From assembly GCF_003732425.1 (NCBI RefSeq), contig NZ_MOBX01000002.1, positions 62,001 to 126,000 on the forward strand: DNA of 64,000 nucleotides, written 5' to 3'. This DNA comes from Pseudomonas fluorescens. Lineage in GTDB: Bacteria; Pseudomonadota; Gammaproteobacteria; Pseudomonadales; Pseudomonadaceae. Positions 25,998 to 35,900 of this stretch are shown piece after piece. The first letter of the stretch is position 1. Each line of letters starts with the position of its first letter. The position numbers were made by a program, and so were the translations under genes. The notes under the pieces are model-generated. The model made no database searches and had not been told where the DNA came from. It saw nothing but the letters and a program-made list of their open reading frames with translations.

Positions 25998-26209
25998 GGG
26001 TTTCCTCGAAGGTCGCGAAGGTGCGAAGGAGGACCCCAATCTAGGCATCTGGCGCGAGCCTACAAGGGCTGGGCGGTGAAAGAGAAATGTCCTGCAAACA
26101 GGCGTTTTCAGGTCTGTCAGAAAGGTCTGACGTTTAACGGGGGCGGGGATTTGTCAGGCGCGGTCCGACATCCGGCAGCCCTCGGGCGAGGTGCTGCCGG
26201 TGCAGATGT
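25998..26209 (-). promoter_or_regulatory. Leader/promoter region of the TIR-caspase-TIR operon
   Basis: 212-bp gap between rsgA and the operon. On the minus strand a weak TTGTAG-N16-TAGATT pair lies just before the GAGGA ribosome site. Further upstream (26110-26131) an aggtctg direct repeat, 13 bp apart, overlaps an inverted gtcaga-N4-tctgac. Operator function is unproven. Confidence 0.35.
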
Positions 26210-27241
26210 TTAGTAGCCGTTTTCCGGCAAACTGGCGATGATCGAGCGGTAGCTGTTCATCCGCTGCTGCTGCACGCGGCCATCCTCGAGTGCTTTGAGC
26301 AGCGCGCAACCCGGCTCGCGGTCGTGCTTGCAGTCGCGGAAGCGGCAGGTGCCGAGCAGGTCATCGAACTCGATGAAGCCGGCTTCGACGTCGGCGCGGC
26401 TGACGTGGCCCAGGCCGAATTCGCGAATACCCGGGGAGTCGATCAACTCGCCGCCACCGGGAAAGTGGAACAGGCGCGCGGTGGTCGTGGTGTGAGTGCC
26501 CTGGCCGGACAGCTCGGACAACGGCCCGACGCGGGTTTCAACTTCCGGCAGCAGGCTGTTGACCAGCGATGACTTGCCGACACCGGACTGGCCGACGAAC
26601 ACGCTGATGCGGCCGTCGAGTTGCTGCTGCAACTGCTCCATGCCGTTGCCGTGATGCGCCGAGACTTCCAGCACCGGATAACCCAACGTGCGGTACACCG
26701 CCAGCAGCGCATTGAGCGCCGGAGCGTTCTGCTCGTCGATCAGGTCGAATTTGTTCAGCAGCAGCAACGGACGGATGCCGGCGTGTTCGGCGGCGACCAG
26801 GTAGCGGTCGATCAGGTTGGCATGTGGTTCGGGCAACGGCGCGAAGACGATGACGATCATGTCGACGTTGGCCGCTACCGGTTTGAGCTGGCCACGGCTG
26901 TCCGGGCGGCACAGCTCTGTGGTACGCGGCAGTTGCGCGACGATCACCCCGATGCCCTGATTGCCGGCACGCCAGACGACTGTGTCGCCGGTTACCAGCG
27001 CGGGCAGGTTGGCGCGCAAGTGGCAGCGGAACACCTGGCCGGCCTGATCACCGTCAACAGCTTCGACCTCGACCTGCACACCGAAGTGGGCGATTACCAG
27101 GCCTGTTTGTTCCGGGCCAAGGTCGCCGCCCTCAAGGGCTTCGACCGCCGAGGACTCGCGTTTGGCGGCGCGTGCGGCGCGCTCGCCTTGAATCTTTTCG
27201 ATGCGCCAGTTTTGACGACGATTGAGTTGGCGTTTGGCCAT
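26210..27241 (-). CDS. rsgA: Ribosome small subunit-dependent GTPase
   Basis: 343-residue circularly permuted GTPase that matures the 30S subunit. Parts in order: OB-fold at about 45-115, then the permuted GTPase motifs G4 (NKFD, 163-166), G1 (GQSGVGKSS, 217-225) and G3 (DSPG), then a C-terminal zinc-binding region ([10 protein letters not shown]...C). ATG at 27241. It is divergent from orn and is the right-hand border of the segment inserted after motB. Confidence 0.95.
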   Translation of the reverse strand: MAKRQLNRRQNWRIEKIQGERAARAAKRESSAVEALEGGDLGPEQTGLVIAHFGVQVEVEAVDGDQAGQVFRCHLRANLPALVTGDTVVWRAGNQGIGVIVAQLPRTTELCRPDSRGQLKPVAANVDMIVIVFAPLPEPHANLIDRYLVAAEHAGIRPLLLLNKFDLIDEQNAPALNALLAVYRTLGYPVLEVSAHHGNGMEQLQQQLDGRISVFVGQSGVGKSSLVNSLLPEVETRVGPLSELSGQGTHTTTTARLFHFPGGGELIDSPGIREFGLGHVSRADVEAGFIEFDDLLGTCRFRDCKHDREPGCALLKALEDGRVQQQRMNSYRSIIASLPENGY

Positions 27242-27348
27242 GGGTGTTCCGTCTGAAGAATGCAGCGATTAGGTAAAACGGCCGCGAGTTTAGCACGCCC
27301 CGGCACCGGCCTAGGCTAAACTGCGCAGCATTGCCTAGGAGCCCGAAT

Positions 27349-27891
27349 ATGCAAAACCCGCAGAATCTGATCTGGATCGACCTGGAAATGACCGGTCTGG
27401 ACCCGGACAACGACGTCATCATCGAGATGGCCACTATCGTCACCGACAGTGACTTGAATACTCTGGCCGAAGGCCCGGTGATCGCTATCCACCACAGCGA
27501 CGAAGTGCTCGCCCGCATGGACGAGTGGAACACCCGCACCCACGGCAACTCGGGCCTGACCCAGCGTGTGCGTGACAGCCGCATCAGCATGGCCGAAGCC
27601 GAAGCCGAAACCATCGCCTTCCTGGAGAAATGGGTGCCGAAGGGCAAGTCGCCGATCTGTGGTAACAGCATCTGCCAGGATCGTCGCTTCCTTTATACCC
27701 ACATGAAAGCGCTGGAAAGCTACTTTCACTACCGCAACCTCGACGTGTCGACGCTCAAGGAACTGGCCGCACGCTGGGCCCCGGACGTGCGCGACAGTTT
27801 CAAGAAGGGCAGCACCCACCTGGCGCTGGACGACATCCGCGAATCGATCGCCGAGTTGCAGCACTACCGCAAGCACTTCATCAAGTTCTGA
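27349..27891 (+). CDS. orn: Oligoribonuclease
   Basis: 180-residue DEDDh 3'-5' exonuclease that degrades 2-5 nt RNA and pGpG, so it also clears c-di-GMP breakdown products. Acidic residues of DEDD are visible in [20 protein letters not shown] and [14 protein letters not shown] at 27349 follows AGGAG; an upstream GTG-like in-frame start at 27331 is rejected. It lies divergently from rsgA with a 107-bp shared promoter gap. A degenerate REPIN follows. Confidence 0.95.
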   Translation: MQNPQNLIWIDLEMTGLDPDNDVIIEMATIVTDSDLNTLAEGPVIAIHHSDEVLARMDEWNTRTHGNSGLTQRVRDSRISMAEAEAETIAFLEKWVPKGKSPICGNSICQDRRFLYTHMKALESYFHYRNLDVSTLKELAARWAPDVRDSFKKGSTHLALDDIRESIAELQHYRKHFIKF

Positions 27892-27899
27892 TGGTTTTT

Positions 27900-28034
27900 T
27901 GTGGCGAGGAGCGTGTCGACTCGTCGCACCGTCCCGCTCGGCCGCGTAGCAGTCGTCAATCTGCGCATCCGCCATGCCTGAAAGAATGCAGGGGAGTGCT
28001 TCGCCCTCCAGCGGGAGCAGGCTCCCCCGCCACA
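27900..28034. repeat. Degenerate class A REPIN after orn
   Basis: tgtggcgaggagc... and ...cgggagcaggctcccccgccaca are imperfect inverted copies of the class A REP. The left arm is damaged, so this is an old copy. Confidence 0.6.
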
Positions 28035-28112
28035 AATGCAATGCGCCTTCGCCCCCTTCTGGTGCGGCACCGAAATGGCTAGACTGCGCGCCTTCCTGCC
28101 TGGATCGCCACT

Positions 28113-28724
28113 ATGTTGCTGATGCTCTATCTGATCGCCATTACCGCTGAAGCCATGACCGGCGCGCTGTCTGCCGGACGTCGGGGCATGGACTGGTTCG
28201 GTGTCGTGTTGATCGCCTGTGTCACGGCATTAGGTGGCGGATCGGTACGCGACGTGTTGCTTGGGCACTACCCGCTGACCTGGGTCAAACATCCTGAATA
28301 CTTGGTGCTGACCTCGGTCGCCGCGATGTTTACCGTGTTCACCGCCCGGTGGATGCGTCATCTGCGCTCGCTGTTTCTGGTGCTCGACGCTGTGGGTCTG
28401 GTGGCGTTCACTCTGATCGGCTGCATGACCGCGCTGGAAATGGGCCACGGCATGTTGGTGGCCTCTGTCAGTGGAGTGATTACCGGCGTGTTCGGTGGCA
28501 TCCTGCGCGACATTTTCTGCAACGACATCCCGCTGATTTTCCGCCGAGAACTGTACGCCAGTGTGTCGTTTGCGGCAGCCTGGTGTTACATGTTGTGCCT
28601 GTATCTGAACTTGCCAGGAGAACAAGCGATACTCGTCACGCTGTTCGGTGGCTTCCTGCTGCGACTGTTGGCCATTCGTTTTCACTGGGAAATGCCCAAG
28701 TTCGTTTATAACGACGAACGTTGA
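28113..28724 (+). CDS. TRIC-channel family membrane protein (YicG/UPF0126)
   Basis: 203-residue inner-membrane protein with seven hydrophobic helices arranged as an internal repeat. Each half carries the glycine-rich kink and RD signature: TALGGGSVRDVLLG near residue 40 and GVFGGILRDIFCND near 128. Prokaryotic TRIC proteins form trimeric cation channels; a role in K+ balance or osmotic response is only inferred. ATG at 28113. It stands alone at the left border of the accessory island. A small hairpin follows. Confidence 0.82.
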   Translation: MLLMLYLIAITAEAMTGALSAGRRGMDWFGVVLIACVTALGGGSVRDVLLGHYPLTWVKHPEYLVLTSVAAMFTVFTARWMRHLRSLFLVLDAVGLVAFTLIGCMTALEMGHGMLVASVSGVITGVFGGILRDIFCNDIPLIFRRELYASVSFAAAWCYMLCLYLNLPGEQAILVTLFGGFLLRLLAIRFHWEMPKFVYNDER

Positions 28725-28753
28725 GGGTTGAATGGTTATGCCTTCCTTGGTTT

Positions 28754-28780
28754 AAGTGTATGTATGTTTCTTACACTTTT
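28754..28780. terminator. AT-rich hairpin after the TRIC-family gene
   Basis: aagtgta/tacactt, 11-base loop, followed by ttt. The stem is weak and AT-rich; it could instead be an operator for the next gene. Confidence 0.35.
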
Positions 28781-28878
28781 CGCTTTGTCGGTATTTTGAG
28801 ACGTATGTTATTTCTGGAGTCGACATCTTAAAGGGTGTTGATTTCTTGAAATAACATAACGTCAAAAGGAATTGCCGT

Positions 28879-29907
28879 ATGAACGAACACATGGACGATG
28901 AACTTGCTCGGCAACAGACTGTGGCCGAGCTGGACAGTATTACGATGCTCAAGGTCAAGTTTGATGCTGGTGAGGCCGCGCAAAGTAAAACGTTGTTTGG
29001 CAATGGCCGAATGCAGGTCAAAGTGCAAGTGCTGATTGCCGGGGCCGATGCCGACGGAAATGCAGTACACGTTCCACCTGAAGTCATGACCAGCATTAAA
29101 CTTATTCATTACGATACTGGCCGGACCTTGCGCGATGGCTGGAGTGCAAGTACTGAGCAAGGGCGGTTTACGCTTGAGGCGCAGACGACATTCGCCCTCC
29201 CGGTATCCTCTGACGATGATGCCGACGATGATAGTCCTCTCCCTCAAGTGCGTACGTTCTGGGTTTCCTCTTCGGTGTCTGGATCCACCCGGATCGCCGC
29301 ACGCCTGACCCTCGGGGGGACGACGATTCGCAGCAACGGCACGAGTCTTTCCAGCGTCCATGACAGCAGCGTGACCCTGGAAGCACAATTGCCCCTGACT
29401 TATTCCATTGAACAGTTTCGCTGGGCTGCAATCAGGCGAGGCAATGAAGAATGGGGTAATCGCATCTGGAACCACTACCTGGGTTTGTACCCACAGGGAC
29501 AGCAAATCAAGTTGGTAGACTGGATTGCTGATGGTGTTGTGGGCGACGGCCACATTGCTGACGGCAATAAGCTTCGGGAAAATCAGGCTAACTATCTTGA
29601 TGTTGTTTTAACCCGTCCCGAAGATAGCGAATACGGTGTTTCCTTGCCGTACAACGGAAGTGCCCTGGCCTATCGTCACTACAGTGATGCGATCACTTCG
29701 GAGTCAAAGTATTACAAGGTGCGGGTCAATGATCGGAATGGCGAATTGACCGTGGTGCAAGCAATATCCGAGTACTCGACTCTTTCACTGCCGTCGAGAA
29801 AAGGCGGACGGTTTGCCTTTCGTGCGATTGATCAATACGGAACAGAGCATAAACTGGCAGTTCGAATGAACTTTTCCAGTCTTACTCTTGCGTTGGAGCG
29901 CGGATGA
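28879..29907 (+). CDS. Uncharacterised protein of the accessory island
   Basis: 342 residues, no signal peptide or membrane segment, and no domain recognised. It seems beta-rich, with two similar-sized parts: residues 20-175 (strand-rich, with an acidic loop DDDADDDS near 115) and 185-342 (containing two aromatic NYLDVVLTRPEDSEYGVSLP-type stretches and a C-terminal strand pair). ATG at 28879 follows AAAAGGAA. It is monocistronic, between AT-rich gaps, in front of the LRR-type and RHS genes. A role as a secreted or toxin-associated protein is a guess from neighbours only. Confidence 0.65.
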   Translation: MNEHMDDELARQQTVAELDSITMLKVKFDAGEAAQSKTLFGNGRMQVKVQVLIAGADADGNAVHVPPEVMTSIKLIHYDTGRTLRDGWSASTEQGRFTLEAQTTFALPVSSDDDADDDSPLPQVRTFWVSSSVSGSTRIAARLTLGGTTIRSNGTSLSSVHDSSVTLEAQLPLTYSIEQFRWAAIRRGNEEWGNRIWNHYLGLYPQGQQIKLVDWIADGVVGDGHIADGNKLRENQANYLDVVLTRPEDSEYGVSLPYNGSALAYRHYSDAITSESKYYKVRVNDRNGELTVVQAISEYSTLSLPSRKGGRFAFRAIDQYGTEHKLAVRMNFSSLTLALERG

Positions 29908-30013
29908 ACTCTGTTTTAAGCGTTTCGTTCAATACAGTGCGGTAGGTGTATATACCATCCTGTGTGAAACGGCGATGTAAACTGCGCGCTTCTTTTACTT
30001 CGGCGCTTGCTGG

Positions 30014-30032
30014 TCCCGCGATGTTGCGGGCC
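30014..30032 (+). other. Inverted repeat between the unknown gene and the LRR gene
   Basis: cccgc/gcggg with a 6-base loop, 30-50 bases before the next start and followed by ccggctttat. Possibly a weak terminator or a 5' UTR hairpin. Confidence 0.3.
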
Positions 30033-30063
30033 GGCTTTATCACACACTCAAGGATGAGTCTTC

Positions 30064-32481
30064 ATGGTCGGCAAACCACCCCGTAAAAATGTAACCGGAC
30101 TTTGGAAAAAACCGGATCTCGGCGCTGACGGCCGGCAACGGACGCCGGACAGTGAAACAGCCATCTTACCGTCGCCATACGTTACTGAACCCCGGTTTCC
30201 CGCGATCAGACCAGAGCCTGTGGTTGTGGAGTCGTTTACTGCGCAGCAGGCGATCCGCGTCAGTCTGATGAATTCCATTACCGATCAAGTGATGCATGCC
30301 GCTGCAGAGGAGGTGCTATCGGGTTTTCGAATTATGGCGCCGGGTTCGATGGCGCTTGACTCTCGAGGCGTCTGGACATTCAAACGGCGTAACTATGTAA
30401 CGGTTGCCGATGGCCAACTTGTCCAGGTCGTCACCGATCCGGAAAGTGGACTGTTCAGGGCGACGAACTCCCGAGAACTCAATCCCTCTGGCCCTTTGCT
30501 GGTTCCCGATGACGAAGGCCGGTTCTGGCACCCGCTGAACAGCGATGGCGCCACTTTCCCTGATTCAATTTCAGTGCAGGCCGCCAGTCTTTTTCGCCGA
30601 ATGGGACGTTCCGTGGCGCAGTTTCCCGACGCCGCGGTTGCACGCATGCTGGAGGTGAGTGGAGTCAATGAATCAATGCTGCGCGATGTGCTCGTTCATG
30701 ATCGTCCTGCGCCTTTCCTGCTGGAGGACACCATCAGACGATTTGAACTTGATCAGAAGGTTCAGGCAGAGGGGCGCCGGTTGCCTCATGAGAACTTCGC
30801 ACGCTTCCAAGAGCTTGAAGACGCCTTCGAAGCCGCTTGTGATGAAAACGCTTTGCGGATGCGGCGGGTGTTTCCTGATTTGCCGAAAACGGCCGCACAG
30901 GCGATATGGCGTAATATGAGCGTTGCCGAGCGCTTGCATATGCACAACCACCCGGGCATACCGCAGACTGTGGCGAAAGAGGCACTGATAGCTTTGCGAG
31001 AAACGCGCATCACCAGGGCCGGTGAAGGCATTTATCTAAACTCGGTATCCAATCCGGACAGTGACCGGTTGGTGCTGCATATGCTCGCCAATCTCGCGGG
31101 TTGGCCGCAGCAGACTCGTATAGAGATTCGCCAGCGGGCGATGCACGGGGATATCTTGAGTACCATCGGCGATGCCCTGTCACCGGTTCGGCACATACTG
31201 ATTCGCCAGGATACAGGCTATACCGTCACAGACAGCGGCACTCCGGCACTTCACGGAACGCAGGATCTGTATTCGGCCATCTGGTCTCTGTTGTCGCCGG
31301 CGCAGCGTCAAGCACTCGGTATGACTGAAGGCGATAGTCTGACGTTGCAAGAAGTGATTCGTGCCCAGCCTTTACCGTCGCGTCAGCGCGTGAGTGACGT
31401 GCTGCGTTTGCCCGTACTGCCACCTGCCGCCAAGGCGACTATAGAGCAAGCAAGGCACACGGGGTTTCTGCGGGGTGGAGCCGATGACCACCCCAACTTG
31501 AAAAAGCCTGTTGAAGATCGCATACGGGACCTGTACCCGGGAATTTCGAACGAGGATGTGTCGGCGTTTATCCGCGAGCGCCTGCAGCACGACGCTTCCG
31601 GTGTTTTGAAGCGTCTGGAAAAGGAACTCTCAACGCTGCGCCGGGAGTTGCAGGTATGGCGTGAGGAAGTGCCTCTACCTCCAGCCGGGGAGATAGGGTG
31701 GAGCGTCGACGCACTGGCTGAACAACGGCAGTTGCGTCAGCGGTTCAGTGAGAATGTGCAAGCCCTGTGGCAACAAAAGCTGACGGCCGATGCAGGAGAT
31801 GAAAGCTTCTCCTCTTTTATTGATTTCATCGCTGAGTTGCCGCCCATGAGCGCCAGATTCGAGCACGTGACGGAGCTGGTACTTGAGGCTCGCACGTCCG
31901 GGGTGAAAGTGGGCAGATTTCTCGACAGTTTTCCCAACCTGAGTTATCTGGTCCTCGAAAAGGTGCGCATGGATGATGGTTTTGCTCCGGGGATTTTCCA
32001 GATGCGCGGCTTGCAACATTTGATCTTGAAAGATTGTTCACTTCGACTTTCTGAAGCCGATGCGGAGGGGCTTTCGAGAATCGAAACACTTACACTGCTG
32101 AGGCTTGAAGGAAATCCGTTGGGTGTTGCGCCTCATGTGGGATTCATGCGTCAAATGAAAGAGTTGTACTTGGGTAATACGGGTTTGAATCAGATTCCTT
32201 CCGGTGTAGAACAACTGGCTCAGCTGAAGCTGCTCGACTTGCACAATAACGATATTGTCGACGCAGGGATTGATTTGTTTGAGATTCCCGATACTCAAGA
32301 CGTGTATGTCAACCTGATTGATAACCCGTTGAGCGAAGCTGCACTATGGCGTATCAATGACTATCTACAGAAGGCGAGCATGGACAGTCAAATCATCATC
32401 CGAACCCGGCAGCAGGTGGTTGATGATGACTTTGATCTGTCCGATTTTTCTGATAGTGGTGTGGGTTCTGAAAGCGATTGA
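30064..32481 (+). CDS. Leucine-rich-repeat effector-like protein (DUF6543-type), no NEL domain
   Basis: 805-residue protein without a classical signal peptide. The middle part (about 165-240: RRMGRSVAQFPDAAVARMLEV... and DRPAPFLLEDTIRRFELDQK) resembles the large dermonecrotic-toxin-like DUF6543/NEL proteins of Pseudomonas. A charged coiled-coil-like part lies at about 500-575, then leucine-rich repeats at about 615-765 (LTLLRLEGNPLG, MKELYLGNTGLNQIP, LKLLDLHNND). In related proteins LRRs are followed by a NEL ubiquitin ligase domain with a catalytic Cys; here the chain ends about 40 residues after the repeats in an acidic tail, so the ligase is missing. ATG at 30064 follows AAGGATGAG. Target unknown. 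Confidence 0.65.
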   Translation: MVGKPPRKNVTGLWKKPDLGADGRQRTPDSETAILPSPYVTEPRFPAIRPEPVVVESFTAQQAIRVSLMNSITDQVMHAAAEEVLSGFRIMAPGSMALDSRGVWTFKRRNYVTVADGQLVQVVTDPESGLFRATNSRELNPSGPLLVPDDEGRFWHPLNSDGATFPDSISVQAASLFRRMGRSVAQFPDAAVARMLEVSGVNESMLRDVLVHDRPAPFLLEDTIRRFELDQKVQAEGRRLPHENFARFQELEDAFEAACDENALRMRRVFPDLPKTAAQAIWRNMSVAERLHMHNHPGIPQTVAKEALIALRETRITRAGEGIYLNSVSNPDSDRLVLHMLANLAGWPQQTRIEIRQRAMHGDILSTIGDALSPVRHILIRQDTGYTVTDSGTPALHGTQDLYSAIWSLLSPAQRQALGMTEGDSLTLQEVIRAQPLPSRQRVSDVLRLPVLPPAAKATIEQARHTGFLRGGADDHPNLKKPVEDRIRDLYPGISNEDVSAFIRERLQHDASGVLKRLEKELSTLRRELQVWREEVPLPPAGEIGWSVDALAEQRQLRQRFSENVQALWQQKLTADAGDESFSSFIDFIAELPPMSARFEHVTELVLEARTSGVKVGRFLDSFPNLSYLVLEKVRMDDGFAPGIFQMRGLQHLILKDCSLRLSEADAEGLSRIETLTLLRLEGNPLGVAPHVGFMRQMKELYLGNTGLNQIPSGVEQLAQLKLLDLHNNDIVDAGIDLFEIPDTQDVYVNLIDNPLSEAALWRINDYLQKASMDSQIIIRTRQQVVDDDFDLSDFSDSGVGSESD

Positions 32482-32942
32482 ATTAATGTCTGATAACTTT
32501 TTGAGATAAATTTTCGTCCGCGACAAGTGTCAATAAAGTCCGCCTCCGGTTTCGTTTTTACGATTTCCAGTGGGTGGACTTTTTTGTGGGTGTGGAGTTT
32601 ATAAGTCGCGCGTCGCGTCCGCTGTTTTTTAATGGTCGGATTGGCTAAGCCTGCTGCTGGATGAATTGTTTCGGTATTTGTATTGTCCGGTATTTCCGTG
32701 TGTGTCCTTACATAAGGATATAGAGCGCTTGTTTTATTCGTTTTGATTGCGTGTATCAATATGCCGGATCGGGGGCTATTGCAAGATTATCCGAGCAAGC
32801 CCGTACTCACGGATTATTGTCAGTTATTTGTACATATTAAGTTGATGGGGTTTCTCGAAGGTCGCTGCGGTTTTATTGTTTTTGTGAAGTCAGCAGGATG
32901 CTGTCTTGTGTTCTTTTTTCCAGAAATGACAGGATGTAATTC
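32482..32942 (+). other. AT-rich intergenic gap before the RHS gene
   Basis: 461 bp, clearly AT-richer than flanking genes. It holds a terminator at 32535-32586 and a small ccttacataagg palindrome (32706-32717). No convincing gene is seen; short open frames here lack ribosome sites. It presumably contains the RHS gene promoter. Confidence 0.6.
32535..32586 (+). terminator. Terminator after the LRR gene
   Basis: aaagtccgcc/ggtggacttt, 10 pairs allowing one G-U, loop of 28 bases, then a T-run. Confidence 0.65.
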
Positions 32943-35900
32943 ATGGATAGTCAAAGTTTTGATTCGCTGCGTTCTAACGCATTCAACTTCGGTAGCTTTG
33001 TTGCCGGGGGGGTTGATCCGCGAACAGGTATATATAGCTTGGCATTGACGCTCGGGACTCTTCGTTCTACCGATCTTAACGGGCCATCATTCAATCTTGC
33101 CTTGGGCTTCAGCCCTCTTAATACGCGTAATTCAGGCTATGGTACCGGGTGGTCACTGTCGACCAGTCGTTACGACTTGCGCAGTAAAGTCATGACGTTG
33201 GCCAGCGGCGAGATCTACAAAGCCTCTGAAACACTAAAAACGTTGTCCTTCAAGGAAATGAAGCTGGAGAGCGCCAGGGTTCTGAAATCAGGTATCGGGC
33301 GATACGAAGTTCGCTACAAGGATGGCCGGCGAGAAGAGCTTGAAGTATTTGGCGCCACTCATATCGCCGTCCCCATGAGAATCATCGCGGCGAATGGTGC
33401 GAGCATCGCCTTGAAATATGCACTGTTCAATGAGCAACCCATGCTCGTGGAAATCAGAGATACAAAGAGAACATTGCTCAACGTCCGCCGTACCGCCGGC
33501 CGCCTCACACTGACCCGCAATCCTGATACGCCAGACAGCACTGAATTCACGATGACGTTCAAGAATGAACGCGTCACTGCGATTGGCTTGCCGGAAGGCA
33601 GGGGCTGGGATCTTCAGTACGAAGTCATTGACGGTATCAGCCATGTGAAACGTGTGGAATCGCCCCTAGGAGCCGTGGAACACATTCGATACAAGCGTGT
33701 TGGGCACCTGCTTCCTGCTTTGGGGGGAGTGCAAAGTCTGCCGTACGTGATAGCCCATGACACTTTCGCCAAACTAGGGCAGCCGAAGTTAATCAAAACG
33801 TACACTTATTCAGATCGCAATTACCTGGGGCATGGTGTGCCGTTGGATCCCACTGATGACGGTGACCCTCTCTATCGTGCGCCCGGGAGCTATCAGTACA
33901 GTTCCACTGAACGATTGGTGGTGGGGGGAAAGCTCCATACCCAGACCCAACGCACTTACAACAAATTTCATTTGTTGATTTCTGAAGTGACCACCTGCAA
34001 TGAGGCTGTAGCTTCGGCTGGCACCGAATATCATTGTGACGTCGCCAGGCCGTTTACCAGGCAGGACGCGCAATTCAGGTTGCCCAAGTCCCAGACCGTC
34101 AGTTACGAAAACAGCACAACCGCAAAGAAGCGCCCTGAGACATTCATCACCGAGTTCGATTCCGCCGGCAATCGGGTGAGGCAGGTGGGGGTTGATGGGG
34201 TGACCACACAGTTCGAATACTATCCGGACACCGAATCAGAGGGCTGCCCGAAAGATCCTCTCGGATTTGTCCGCTTTCTGAAACAGAAGACCGTGACACC
34301 CGCGGCTGGCGGTGGCGCCTCTACTGTTACGCGCTATCGATATGCTCTGCATCCCGCTCTCGAAGGCGCAACGCTGGCCAATGTTCTACCCATCCAGGAG
34401 TGTTTTTTCGAGTTGGCCGACGGCAGTGAGAGCCTGCGTTCTCAAGTCGACCTGACTTATCTGGATACCCCCACCGACCCCGCCAGACACGGTTTGCTGC
34501 AACAGCAACGCGTCATTCGCAATGCGACGACGACCCGCATCGATTACTCGTATGTGCTCGACGGTACCCAACTGCTGCTGAAGAAAACTGTGCACGGTTT
34601 TGACGGCACAACCCGCTCGAGTGAGCAAACGCTCTCGACCCTGAGCGGACTGGTGGTGTCCGAGCGTGATGCTGACGACAGCGTGGTCGAGTATGAATAC
34701 GACAAGCTTGGCCGCCGTCTGCGCAAGACACTCGCCCCCGGTACGGCTTATGCCGCCTCCACCCGTTGGAGCTATCAGGCCGCCAAAGGTAACCAGCCTG
34801 CGACGATGATGACGACGGACTCGTCAGGCGGCTTGCAAATAGCCACCTACGATGCGCTGGGACGCATCTGCAAAATTCAGGAAAAGGATTGCGACAACCC
34901 TGATCAGCAAGGCGAGTGCCCGATGCGAACAGCCTACACGGCCCTCCACGACCAGACCGGACGGCCGGTGCAGGTCATTCACAGCGATTGGTGGGACGGC
35001 CAGGCGCGAGAGGTCAAGACGGAATTTACTTACGATAACTGGGGACAGGTAACAGAGACCTGCCACGACGATGGGCGAATCGAACATAGTGTGTTCGACC
35101 CGATCAGCCGTCGGCAGCAAAACTGGCAGCAGGGCATGGGTAAGACGGTCACTGACATCAATGCTTTCGGTAAGCCGGACAGTGTCGAGGTCTTCGATCT
35201 CAAGGCTCAAAGCCTGGGCAAAACCGTTTATGAATATGACGGTTTGGGCCGAACCCTCAGTCAAACCGATCCGGCAGGCAACAAGACTTGCTACGAATAT
35301 GATGTGTTCGACCGAATGGTGCGCAGCGTTCTGCCGGACGGCCATGCCGTGGAAACGACGTTCGCCGCCCACAGCACTGACGAGTTGCCCGTGGAAATCA
35401 AAGTGGCCGGTTTGTCATTGGGGCAACAGCGGTTTGATGGCTTGAACCGTGTGATCGAGATGTCAGTGGGAGGGCGCAAGTCGGTCGCCAGTTACGCGGC
35501 CGGTCGCAGCGCGCCCTGGTCCTCCACCGATGCCTCGGGTCAGAAGATCGAGTTCGTCTATGCGCCTGAGCTGGGCGGATTGTTGACTGAGCGCAAAGCC
35601 GTGACCGAGAGGGAAGATGATGAGGTGCTCACGCGGTTCACTTACGATGCCCTGAACGGAAAAACCAGTAGCTGCATCGAACAGGGCCGCGAGCGTCATT
35701 TCGAGTACTTTCCATCTGGCCGTCTAAAGTCGGAAAGCAGCCTGTATGGCGAGCAACGCAAGACCGTCTCTCATACCTATTCTTTCGCCGGTTTGCCCCT
35801 GACATACATGGATGTACTGGGTACTAAGCATCAGGTCGAGTACGACAATTGGGGGCGTAGGCGCTCATTCAAGCAAGGCCCGCTGCAGGCTGTTTTTTTC

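Noticed and set aside
32743..33048. 101-codon frame upstream of the RHS gene
   Set aside because: Overlaps the RHS start in another frame, has no ribosome site and no recognisable product.
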